A DNA stretch of 64,000 nt from GH45 sp046704385. GTDB taxonomy: Bacteria > Bacteroidota > Bacteroidia > Bacteroidales > SZUA-534. Each line of letters begins with the position of its first letter. Position 1 is the stretch's first letter. Position numbers and translations under genes: made by a program. The DNA is taken from contig JBJKSB010000105.1 of the NCBI GenBank assembly GCA_046704385.1, positions 1 to 64,000 of the forward strand, read 5' to 3'. Positions 28,244-36,872 of this stretch are shown piece by piece. The notes under the pieces were generated by a model. That model saw nothing but the letters and a program-made list of their open reading frames with translations, had not been told where the DNA came from and searched no databases.

Positions 28244-28678
28244 ATGCCTATGTCAAAAGAGTCCTTAAAACAGCAAAATCTTGACTTACGGTACCTCAAA
28301 ATGGCCCGTATCTGGGCAGAAAATTCGTATTGCAAAAGGAGGCAGGTTGGATCATTAATTGTTAAAAGCCGGATGATTATATCTGACGGTTACAACGGAA
28401 CCCCATCAGGGTTTGAAAATGTTTGTGAAGACGAGGACAATAAAACCAAACCTTATGTTCTTCATGCCGAGGCTAATGCTATTACCAAAGTGGCCAAATC
28501 AAACAATAGTAGCGAGGGTGCTACTTTATATGTTACCTCATCACCTTGTATGGAATGTGCCAAGCTTATTATTCAGGCGGGTATTACAAGGGTGGTTTTT
28601 TCCGATAGTTATCGGTTACAGGATGGAATTTTACTGCTCCAAAAAGCAGGAATTGATATAAAACAAATTGAGATTTAA
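28244..28678 (+). CDS. Deoxycytidylate (dCMP) deaminase
   Basis: Zinc enzyme that deaminates dCMP to dUMP for dTMP synthesis. The 144-residue product has the zinc/catalytic motifs HAEANAI (about 76-82) and TSSPCMECAKLI (about 97-108), plus the family's N-terminal YCKRRQVGSLIVK and DGYNGTPSGFEN. Met1 and Met3 are both possible starts. It sits right behind the tRNA terminator, so expression probably depends on read-through. It is followed after 5 bases by the S41 protease gene. Confidence 0.92.
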   Translation: MPMSKESLKQQNLDLRYLKMARIWAENSYCKRRQVGSLIVKSRMIISDGYNGTPSGFENVCEDEDNKTKPYVLHAEANAITKVAKSNNSSEGATLYVTSSPCMECAKLIIQAGITRVVFSDSYRLQDGILLLQKAGIDIKQIEI

Positions 28679-28683
28679 AAATT

Positions 28684-30285
28684 ATGGGGTTTTTTAATAA
28701 AATGTCAAAAGCAGGTATGCCCCTGGTTATTGCATTGGCAATTGTTCTGGGGATGTATGTGCAGCAAAAACTCGACAACCAGCGAATCAACATCCTAAGT
28801 AGGTCGAAAGAACCGGGCAGCAAACTTGATGCTGTTTTAAATTATATTGATCAGGAATATGTGGATACAGTAGATATTCCCGCAATTGTTGAAAAAACCA
28901 TTCCATTGGTTCTTGAGGATCTTGATCCTCATTCAATTTATATTCCCGCAAAAGATGTGGAGGCTATGAATGAACCACTAGAAGGTAATTTTGACGGGAT
29001 AGGCGTACAATTTAATATCCAGAAAGATACGGTAACAGTAGTCAAAACCATTTTTGGCGGCCCATCGGAAAAAGTGGGAATAAAAGATGGTGACAGGATT
29101 GTGACCGTAAATGATTCTTTAATTGCCGGAAATGGTATAACCAACGATCAGGTGATGAAATTACTTCGCGGTGATAAAGGCACCAAAGTAAAAGTTGGAA
29201 TTTTCAGACATGGTGAAGACAATTTGCTGAATTTTACCATCACCAGGGATCAGATACCGCTTTATAGTGTTGATGCTTCGTACATGCTCGATAAAAAAAC
29301 CGGATACATAAAGATCTCGAAATTTGCCAAAACTACTTATAAAGAGTTTCAGGATGCTGTGGCAAAATTAAAAAGCGACGGCATGACTCAGGTAATCATA
29401 GACTTGCGTGGCAACAGCGGAGGCTTTTTAACTTCGGCCATTAATATTGCCGATGAATTTCTTGAAAAAGGAAAACTAATTGTTTATACTGAAGGTAAAG
29501 CAAGACCAAAATCAAGTTATTATGCTACAAACAGGACTTCATGTGGCGATATCAAAGTGACTATATTAATTGATGAGTGGTCGGCTTCAGCATCTGAAAT
29601 TGTTTCAGGAGCCATTCAGGATAACGACAGGGGTTTAATAGTGGGCCGCAGATCGTTTGGTAAGGGTCTGGTACAAGAACCGGTTGTATTTAACGACGGA
29701 TCGGCTATGAGGTTAACCATTGCCAGGTATTATACCCCGTCAGGTAGGTGTATCCAGCGTTCGTACGCTAAAGGCCAGGAAGATTATTATGCCGATATAC
29801 ATAAACGCTTTTTAAATGGTGAATTTTTGGATAAAGACAGTATTCAATTTCCTGATTCATTGAAGTATTTTACCTCAAAAGGCAGAGTGGTTTACGGAGG
29901 CGGAGGTATAATGCCTGATAAGTTTATTCCTGCTGATACATCAGGAGTTTCTGATTATCTTGAAAAAGTAAGAAGAAAGGGGCTTGAATACCAGTTTAGT
30001 TTTGAATTTACCGATAATAACCGTGAGAAATTACAGTCATTTAAAAATTTAGACGATCTGGTTGCCTATTTAGATAAACAGAAACTATTGGATAAGTTTA
30101 TTACCTTTGCGGCGAAAAATGGAGTGCCCTATGATAAATTTGGAATTAAAGAATCAGGTCAAACCATTGAAGTTCAGATAAAAGCGCTCATAGCCCGGAA
30201 TATTTTTGATAACGATGGATTTTATCCTGTTATCAAAGAAATTGATAAAACTTTATTGGAAGCATTACGTTTAACTAACGAGTAA
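28684..30285 (+). CDS. S41 C-terminal processing protease
   Basis: Periplasmic, membrane-anchored serine protease of the CtpA/Prc family that trims or degrades envelope proteins. 533 residues: N-terminal signal-anchor (PLVIALAIVLGMYVQQ), a PDZ domain (about 85-165, GIGVQFN and GVKDGDRI-like IKDGDRIVTVND), then the S41 domain with WSASASEIVSGAI (catalytic Ser about 305) and RRSFGKGLVQE (catalytic Lys about 330). The C-terminal 130 residues form the usual helical tail. The next gene is ahcY after 16 bases. Confidence 0.93.
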   Translation: MGFFNKMSKAGMPLVIALAIVLGMYVQQKLDNQRINILSRSKEPGSKLDAVLNYIDQEYVDTVDIPAIVEKTIPLVLEDLDPHSIYIPAKDVEAMNEPLEGNFDGIGVQFNIQKDTVTVVKTIFGGPSEKVGIKDGDRIVTVNDSLIAGNGITNDQVMKLLRGDKGTKVKVGIFRHGEDNLLNFTITRDQIPLYSVDASYMLDKKTGYIKISKFAKTTYKEFQDAVAKLKSDGMTQVIIDLRGNSGGFLTSAINIADEFLEKGKLIVYTEGKARPKSSYYATNRTSCGDIKVTILIDEWSASASEIVSGAIQDNDRGLIVGRRSFGKGLVQEPVVFNDGSAMRLTIARYYTPSGRCIQRSYAKGQEDYYADIHKRFLNGEFLDKDSIQFPDSLKYFTSKGRVVYGGGGIMPDKFIPADTSGVSDYLEKVRRKGLEYQFSFEFTDNNREKLQSFKNLDDLVAYLDKQKLLDKFITFAAKNGVPYDKFGIKESGQTIEVQIKALIARNIFDNDGFYPVIKEIDKTLLEALRLTNE

Positions 30286-30301
30286 ATAAAAATAAAATAC
30301 A

Positions 30302-31759
30302 ATGTCAGAAGTACTTAAAGAAACAATCCCTTTTAAAATTGCCAATATAAAATTGGCTGAATGGGGACGTAAAGAACTTGATTTAGCCGAGATTGAAATG
30401 CCTGGTTTAATGGCTCTTCGCCAAGAGTATGAAGGTAAAAAACCATTGGCCGGTGCAAAAATTATGGGATCGTTGCACATGACTGTACAAACAGCCATAC
30501 TTATTGAAACCCTGGTTGAACTGGGAGCTGATGTTCGTTGGGTATCTTGTAATATATTTTCAACTCAGGATCACGCAGCAGCAGCAGTTGTTGTGGGTAA
30601 AAATGGTACAGTTGATAACCCTCAGGGAACGCCTGTATTTGCATGGAAAGGCGAAACGCTGCAAGAATATTGGTGGTGTACCAATGAAGCCTTACAGTGG
30701 CCTGACGGTGCCGGACCAAACCTGATTCTTGATGACGGTGGTGATGCTACCTTACTGGTTGTTAAGGGAGCAGAATTCGAAGCTGCTGGTAAAGTGCCCG
30801 ATTTCGATCCCCAGGTTCATTCTGAAGAAGAAGGCGTGTTTTTTGAACTTTGCCGGAAAGTTATGGCTGAAGACCCTCAGCGTTGGACAAAAATCCGCAA
30901 TCAGATAAAAGGAGTTTCTGAAGAAACTACCACTGGTGTACACCGTTTGTATCAAATGGCCGAGGCCGGAAAATTACCTTTCCCTGCAATTAATGTTAAC
31001 GATTCAGTAACCAAATCAAAATTTGATAATTTATACGGTTGCCGCCACTCATTAACCGATGGTATTATGAGGGCATCGGATGTAATGTTGGCAGGTAAAA
31101 TAGCCGTGGTTTGCGGTTATGGTGACGTTGGAAAAGGAAGTGCACAATCATTACGTGGACAGGGTGCCCGGGTTATTATTACCGAAATTGATCCTATTTG
31201 TGCCCTTCAGGCTGCTATGGAAGGTTACGAAGTAAAAACGGTTGAAGATGTAGTTTCAACGGCTGATATTTTTGTAACCACAACCGGAAACAGGGACATT
31301 ATTACTGCGGAACATATGAAGCAAATGAAAAATATGGCTATTGTGGGTAATATCGGTCACTTTGACAACGAAATTGAAATGGCTAAACTGGCTAAGGTTC
31401 CAGGCGTTGTTAAAACCAATATTAAACCACAGTTCGATAAGTGGACTTTTGCCGACGGACACAGTATTTTAATTCTGGCCGAAGGACGTTTGCTTAATCT
31501 TGGTTGTGCTACCGGCCATCCAAGTTTTGTAATGTCTGCTTCATTTACTAACCAAACGCTGGCTCAAATTGAGCTTCATACAAATGGTCAAAACTATGAT
31601 AAACAGGTATATACTTTACCAAAACATCTTGATGAAAAAGTTGCCCGTTTGCATCTTGATAAGCTGGGGGTTAAATTAACCCGACTGACAGATGCTCAGG
31701 CCAGTTATTTAGGCGTACCTGTTGAAGGGCCTTATAAGCCCGATCATTACAGATATTAA
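30302..31759 (+). CDS. ahcY: Adenosylhomocysteinase
   Basis: Reversibly hydrolyses S-adenosylhomocysteine to homocysteine and adenosine with bound NAD. The 485-residue protein shows NIFSTQDHAAAAV, the NAD-binding GYGDVGKGSAQSLRGQGARV (about 275-295) and the C-terminal KPDHYRY. It contains the insert typical of the long bacterial form. It returns homocysteine to MetH, but is not in the S-box operon and no riboswitch precedes it. It ends on a strong terminator. Confidence 0.97.
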   Translation: MSEVLKETIPFKIANIKLAEWGRKELDLAEIEMPGLMALRQEYEGKKPLAGAKIMGSLHMTVQTAILIETLVELGADVRWVSCNIFSTQDHAAAAVVVGKNGTVDNPQGTPVFAWKGETLQEYWWCTNEALQWPDGAGPNLILDDGGDATLLVVKGAEFEAAGKVPDFDPQVHSEEEGVFFELCRKVMAEDPQRWTKIRNQIKGVSEETTTGVHRLYQMAEAGKLPFPAINVNDSVTKSKFDNLYGCRHSLTDGIMRASDVMLAGKIAVVCGYGDVGKGSAQSLRGQGARVIITEIDPICALQAAMEGYEVKTVEDVVSTADIFVTTTGNRDIITAEHMKQMKNMAIVGNIGHFDNEIEMAKLAKVPGVVKTNIKPQFDKWTFADGHSILILAEGRLLNLGCATGHPSFVMSASFTNQTLAQIELHTNGQNYDKQVYTLPKHLDEKVARLHLDKLGVKLTRLTDAQASYLGVPVEGPYKPDHYRY

Positions 31760-31787
31760 AAAAAGGAGGCTTCGGCCTCTTTTTTTA
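31758..31787. terminator. Bidirectional terminator between ahcY and the lipoprotein gene
   Basis: A-run, GAGGC-TTCG-GCCTC hairpin and T-run, symmetric, so it can stop both the ahcY transcript and the convergent lipoprotein transcript, whose stop codon lies inside it. Confidence 0.88.
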
Positions 31788-32228
31788 ATTGTATATTCTA
31801 AGATAACTTCCATCAAAAGCAGTTTTATAGGCCTTTAACGGATAACTCGCCGGGCCTTTGTTTACTGCACCATAGTTTACCTCAAATTTTGATCCGCAAC
31901 AACTGCATACAACCAGACTGATACTGTTTTCGTCTTTTGAAACAGCACAACCCTGTTTTAAATCATATGGACAGGTAGCATCGTAGGCTACAAATTGATA
32001 GTCGCCATTTGAATCAGTACCGGTGTTAATAACAATAATGCCGTTTCCCAGGTAACCTTCATTTGGAATAGTCACCATTTCATAAGGATCAAGCAACGCA
32101 ATATATTCCGGATCATAAATTAAGATGGGCTCAATATATATTGGTATATTTGGTATCGGATGTTGTGTGTCCTTGCCACAGGCAGAAAATAGTACGATTA
32201 TTGCAGTAAATAAAAAAAATTTTCTCAT
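31785..32228 (-). CDS. Rieske-like lipoprotein with altered cluster ligands
   Basis: 147 residues from the ATG at 32228, which gives a clean lipoprotein signal (MRKFFLFTAIIVLFSACG; lipid Cys at 17). The C-terminal half follows the Rieske layout: box 1 ATCPYDL, box 2 VVCSCCGSKFEV, then YGAVNKGPASYPLK. True Rieske proteins need CxH and CxxH; here box 1 has Tyr for His and box 2 has Cys for His, so a standard 2Fe-2S Rieske cluster is unlikely. Extra Cys residues could bind another metal or form a disulfide. Divergent from the next gene by 23 bases. Confidence 0.65.
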   Translation of the reverse strand: MRKFFLFTAIIVLFSACGKDTQHPIPNIPIYIEPILIYDPEYIALLDPYEMVTIPNEGYLGNGIIVINTGTDSNGDYQFVAYDATCPYDLKQGCAVSKDENSISLVVCSCCGSKFEVNYGAVNKGPASYPLKAYKTAFDGSYLRIYN

Positions 32229-32251
32229 TATTTTTGATTTGTATAACAACA

Positions 32252-32647
32252 ATGGCGCAATTTAGTCAAAATATCAGGGAGTTAAAATATTACAGGTTAT
32301 TTAGGAATACTGCTTTATTATTTATACTTTTTAATGTTTTTAATATAAACAGTAGTTACGGGCAATATCAATATTCATTCGATCTTAATAATGTAAAAGC
32401 GCGTCACGTTCCGGTAATGTTCCGGTTAAAGCAACTAAAGGGTACTGTAAAAGATGATATTGCGCATTATAAGGAGAAGCGAATTGAGAGAAAAACATCA
32501 AGAAAAACCAGAAAACACGCATACGCAATTCAAACACATGAGGTAAAAAAACGCATGCGTAAATCAAGTAAAAATGCAGTGCATCACAATAAAGGAACAG
32601 AACCATTAATTGTTAGAATAAAAAAATATTTGAAATGGACGACATAA
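32252..32647 (+). CDS. Small basic secreted protein, unknown
   Basis: 131 residues from the ATG at 32252. An upstream ATG (32234) overlaps a likely -7 box TATTTTTG (32229-32236), so the later start is preferred. A hydrophobic segment (TALLFILFNVFNINSSYGQ) acts as a late signal peptide. The remainder is strongly basic (KEKRIERKTSRKTRKH, KKRMRKSSKN). No family recognised. It overlaps the next gene by 13 bases. Confidence 0.5.
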   Translation: MAQFSQNIRELKYYRLFRNTALLFILFNVFNINSSYGQYQYSFDLNNVKARHVPVMFRLKQLKGTVKDDIAHYKEKRIERKTSRKTRKHAYAIQTHEVKKRMRKSSKNAVHHNKGTEPLIVRIKKYLKWTT

Positions 32648-33012
32648 TTCAAGTGCTCATCTTTTTAGGTACTATAATTATTTTTATAGTTTCTGCTGTA
32701 GCCAAGCAAAAGAAAAAACCGAATCAAACCAATAAAAAATTTGATAATGTTCTTGAAGAATTATTTGGTTTTCCGTCTGAGAATCCGGTAATGGCTCAAA
32801 ATCCTTTCAGGCCGGCAGATTTTGAATCACAAACCGTTGAAAAAAGCACCATTGAAGCACCAACCACAACTAAAGAAGGTGTTAAAGCCATACCTGATGA
32901 CGATTTGGAAGAAATTGAAGAATCAGCCGATAACGAAACTGAGAATAATTCAGTATTTGATTTGCGTCAGGCTGTAATATTTTCTGAAATTCTAAACCGA
33001 AAATATCAATAA
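32635..33012 (+). CDS. Small membrane-anchored acidic protein, unknown
   Basis: 125 residues: N-terminal membrane segment (VLIFLGTIIIFIVSAVA), a short basic stretch (KQKKKPNQTNKK), then an acidic, low-complexity tail ending FDLRQAVIFSEILNRKYQ. The conserved-looking C-terminus is typical of small Bacteroidota membrane proteins found beside envelope genes; role unknown. Confidence 0.6.
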   Translation: MDDIIQVLIFLGTIIIFIVSAVAKQKKKPNQTNKKFDNVLEELFGFPSENPVMAQNPFRPADFESQTVEKSTIEAPTTTKEGVKAIPDDDLEEIEESADNETENNSVFDLRQAVIFSEILNRKYQ

Positions 33013-33125
33013 GTGGCATAATTGCATACTTTTCCTCACTATTGGGTTTGAATTTTAACCCGATTATCTCTATATTTTCACACTAAAATTATTGTAGTAT
33101 ATTTTGCTGGTAAAAAAGGGCGATT

Positions 33126-36100
33126 ATGATAAGAAAGTTACCTGTTATTTTTTTCGTATTGATTGCTACCATTGGGGCAAATGCCCAAACGGGGACACTC
33201 AAGGGGAAAGTGGTTGATGCAGTATCGGGTGAGGCCATCCCTTTTGCTAATGTGGTGGTACAACAAAATGGGAATATGGTTGGTGGCGGAGTTTCTGATT
33301 TTGATGGAAATTATACGGTAAAACCAGTTCCTGCAGGACGTTTCACAGTAAAAGCCTCGTACGTTGGATATAATTCCCTTCAGGTTAACGATGTAATTGT
33401 TTACAGCGATAAAATCCGCTTTCTGGATTTGCACATGAACAGTTCAACCCAGGAAATAAAGGAAGTTGACGTAATTGCGTATACAGTACCTTTGATTGAT
33501 AAAGATAATACCTCTACCGGGGGAACGGTTACCTCGGAAGAAATTTCAAAAATGGCTGGCCGCTCGGCAGAGGCTGTTGCTTCAACGGTGGGCGGTGTTT
33601 ACCAGGAGGATGGGCAGGTAAAAAGTATCAGGGGCGCACGACAGGATGCAACTGTTTATTATATTGACGGAGTAAAAGTGCGTGGTTCAAATAATCTTCC
33701 CAAAGCATCAATTGCCGAAGTGTCGGTAGTTACCGGAGGCCAGCCCGCAAAATACGGTGATGCAACCGGAGGGGTTATCAGCATTGTAACCAAGGGAGCT
33801 TCAAGAACTTTTTTTGGAGGTTTTGAGCTGGCAACTTCAAAATTTCTAGACCCATATAACAGTAATATTGCAGCGGCCAATCTTTCTGGGCCGCTTATTA
33901 CCCGTAAAATTGTTGATCCGAATAATCCTAAAAAAGTTACCAAAGAACCCATTTTGGGCTTTTTTGTAGCCGGTGAATACCAATATGCTAAAGACCCGAA
34001 CCCTTCAGCTGTGGGTTTTTGGAAGGTTAAAGATAATATTCTTGACAGCATCAAACGGACACCTTACATACGACCGGGAGGAGGCGATGTATCGGTACCA
34101 ACGGCTTCCTATTTACATGCTGATGATTTCGAAAACGTTAAGGCCAGGGAAAATGTGGCTAGGCAACAGGCAATGTTTTCAGGTAAACTTGACTTTCAAC
34201 CTTTAAAGAATCTTGTTTTTACATTCGGTGGTAATTTTCAGTTTGATAATGGGAATTATCTGGGCGGCAATGGAAAAGGTTCATTAAGCGGTTCTGCACA
34301 GACAGGTATTTTTAATTATGAAAATAACGGACAGTTAAATAATACTACCTACAGGGTTTATGGCAGGATGACACATCATTTGGGATCACAAAATAACGGG
34401 GAAACCGAATCATCATTATTTAAAAATGCTTATTATACCATTCAGGCTGATTATTCCAAATATTTGTCGAAACAACAGGATGAAAATCACAAGGATAACT
34501 TTTTTGATTATGGATATGTTGGAAAATTTAAAACTTACAGCCGACCGACTTATCAATATGGTACCGACACTTCTCTGAATTTGACAGGTTATATCATGAA
34601 TAATATTCAGGATACTGTGGTAACATACCAACCGGGAACTTTAAATCCTGAACTTGCCAGAATTACAGAAATTTGGTACGACTATTTTGGTAACCCGCTA
34701 AATAAGACCGATCTATCAGGATTAAATGGATTATTAAACGGGCAAACTCCTGGTGCAATATATAATATGGTCCAACAACCGGGTGTCCCTTATTCAAGCT
34801 ATGCAAAAACCGATGATGATCAATTCAGAATTAGTGCTACTGGTTCAACCGATATAGGCGATCATGAGATATCAGCGGGATTTGAATTTGAAAAGCGTAC
34901 AGATCGGTATTATGGATTGGCTCCCATTGGTTTATGGCAACTTGCCCGAAATTACATGAATAATCATATTCTTGAATTAAACCTAGGTAATCCGATTCCG
35001 GGTTATATTACTGATGAAAATGGCAATCAGGTATTAGGTCCTGATGGTAACCCCATCTTTAATGATACCATAAATTATAGCCGGCTTTATAATAAGGCTG
35101 CCCAATCGTTATTCGATATCAAATTTCGTGAAAGCCAGGGACTTTCGGTAGATGGAACTGAATTTGTTGATGTTGACAGCTATGATCCTGATCAACTAAA
35201 ATTAGAATATTTCAGTGCTGACGAATTATACAACAATAGTAACTCGGCGGTTTACTATTACGGCTTTGATCCCTACGGAAACAAAACATCTGCAAAACCG
35301 GGCTTCGATGAATTTTTCAGCAATGTATATAATTATGGTGGAAAGCAATGGTACAGCCGAAATATAGCTCCATTTGAGCCCATTTATATGGCAGGATATA
35401 TTCAGGATAAATTTGCTTTTAATGATCTGGTTTTTAATGTCGGGGTTCGTGTCGATCGATACGATGCAAACCAGAAAGTGCAAAAGGACCCGTACCTGGT
35501 TTATACAGCTTATAAAGCAGGCGACAATGACGGAACCGATTTTGGAAAAGGAATTCTGAACCAGGCTCGCAATAATGGAACCATTCCTGAAAATATAAAC
35601 CCTGCTGCTACAGTGTATGTCGATAATCGTGAAGATGCCAAAACCATAGTTGGTTATCGATACGAAGACAAATGGTTTGATGCAGCAGGTAATCAAATAA
35701 ACGACCCTTCACTGATTTACCAGAACGGGTCAATCCAACCCTATTTAAAAAGGCCGCAGGATCGTGTGGGTGATAAATCGTTCCTTGATGCTTTTGAAGA
35801 TTACAAGCCTGATTTTTCGGTGATGCCACGTATATCATTTTCATTCCCGATTTCAGACGAGGCCTTGTTTTTTGCACATTACGACATTTTGACCAAACGT
35901 CCTGCTGCCGGCATAAGCAGGTTGAATCCTATTGATTATTTGTTTATCGAACAAAAAGGGGCAGATTATTTCTCGAATCCAAATTTACGACCGGAAAAGA
36001 CTATCGATTATGAATTTGGTTTCCAACAAAAGTTAAACAATAAATCATCGTTAAAATTATCTGCCTTTTACAGGGAACAGCGCGATATGGTACAGGTAAT

Positions 36101-36851
36101 AAACCTTACAGGTGCCTACCCGATTAGCATGCGCACCTATGGCAATATCGATTTTGGTACCATCAAGGGTTTCACCTTTATGTATGATTTAAGGCGTACT
36201 GAGAATGTTTCGTTAAAAGCAAGTTATACTTTGCAATTTGCCAATGCAACCGGTTCTGATGCTACCACCGGGGCAAGTTTAATAAATTCGGGCCAACCAA
36301 ATTTAAGGGCTGCTTTACCTACCGATTTTGACCAGCGTCACGCCTTTTCGGTGTTGCTTGATTATCGGTTCGGATCAGGCCAAAGCTATAACGGTCCCAG
36401 ATGGTTTGGTACCGATATTTTTGAAAACGCAGGAGCTAATTTTACTATTAATTCAGGATCGGGCACACCGTACACCTACAGAGACATTAACAGTGGTAAA
36501 GTACAGGGCAGTGTTAACGGATCGGTAATGCCATGGCGCACAACCATTAATATGAAGGTGGACAAAAGCTTTACTTTGCATTTTGGTGAGGGTGATGATG
36601 TTCGTTCGGCTGATCTGAATGTATACCTTGATGTTACAAATTTATTAAATACAAGAAACATACTTGGAGTTTACTCAAGCACAGGTAATGCTAACGATGA
36701 TGCTTATCTGACTTCATCGAGCGGAATAGCGAAAATTAACAGTGCTTACGATATGAATGCCTTCATCAACTATTATTTAATGATGCTTGACAACCCGGCC
36801 AATTATAATTTACCGAGGCAGATACGTTTAGGTGTAATTTTTAGCTTTTAA
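33126..36851 (+). CDS. TonB-dependent outer-membrane receptor
   Basis: 1241 residues. Signal peptide ending ANAQ (about 21), a carboxypeptidase-regulatory-like domain (about 23-110, GTLKGKVVDAVSGEAIPFAN), a plug domain (about 125-230; SIRGARQDATVYYIDGVKV, GGVISIVTKG) and a long beta-barrel ending in aromatic LGVIFSF. No SusD partner is next to it, so it is not a SusC. It leads a three-gene unit with a large secreted protein (22 bases downstream) and a PorV/PorQ-type barrel. Substrate unknown; possibly these proteins work as one outer-membrane assembly. Confidence 0.88.
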   Translation: MIRKLPVIFFVLIATIGANAQTGTLKGKVVDAVSGEAIPFANVVVQQNGNMVGGGVSDFDGNYTVKPVPAGRFTVKASYVGYNSLQVNDVIVYSDKIRFLDLHMNSSTQEIKEVDVIAYTVPLIDKDNTSTGGTVTSEEISKMAGRSAEAVASTVGGVYQEDGQVKSIRGARQDATVYYIDGVKVRGSNNLPKASIAEVSVVTGGQPAKYGDATGGVISIVTKGASRTFFGGFELATSKFLDPYNSNIAAANLSGPLITRKIVDPNNPKKVTKEPILGFFVAGEYQYAKDPNPSAVGFWKVKDNILDSIKRTPYIRPGGGDVSVPTASYLHADDFENVKARENVARQQAMFSGKLDFQPLKNLVFTFGGNFQFDNGNYLGGNGKGSLSGSAQTGIFNYENNGQLNNTTYRVYGRMTHHLGSQNNGETESSLFKNAYYTIQADYSKYLSKQQDENHKDNFFDYGYVGKFKTYSRPTYQYGTDTSLNLTGYIMNNIQDTVVTYQPGTLNPELARITEIWYDYFGNPLNKTDLSGLNGLLNGQTPGAIYNMVQQPGVPYSSYAKTDDDQFRISATGSTDIGDHEISAGFEFEKRTDRYYGLAPIGLWQLARNYMNNHILELNLGNPIPGYITDENGNQVLGPDGNPIFNDTINYSRLYNKAAQSLFDIKFRESQGLSVDGTEFVDVDSYDPDQLKLEYFSADELYNNSNSAVYYYGFDPYGNKTSAKPGFDEFFSNVYNYGGKQWYSRNIAPFEPIYMAGYIQDKFAFNDLVFNVGVRVDRYDANQKVQKDPYLVYTAYKAGDNDGTDFGKGILNQARNNGTIPENINPAATVYVDNREDAKTIVGYRYEDKWFDAAGNQINDPSLIYQNGSIQPYLKRPQDRVGDKSFLDAFEDYKPDFSVMPRISFSFPISDEALFFAHYDILTKRPAAGISRLNPIDYLFIEQKGADYFSNPNLRPEKTIDYEFGFQQKLNNKSSLKLSAFYREQRDMVQVINLTGAYPISMRTYGNIDFGTIKGFTFMYDLRRTENVSLKASYTLQFANATGSDATTGASLINSGQPNLRAALPTDFDQRHAFSVLLDYRFGSGQSYNGPRWFGTDIFENAGANFTINSGSGTPYTYRDINSGKVQGSVNGSVMPWRTTINMKVDKSFTLHFGEGDDVRSADLNVYLDVTNLLNTRNILGVYSSTGNANDDAYLTSSSGIAKINSAYDMNAFINYYLMMLDNPANYNLPRQIRLGVIFSF

Positions 36852-36872
36852 TTAATGCGATACTAAGAAGAA

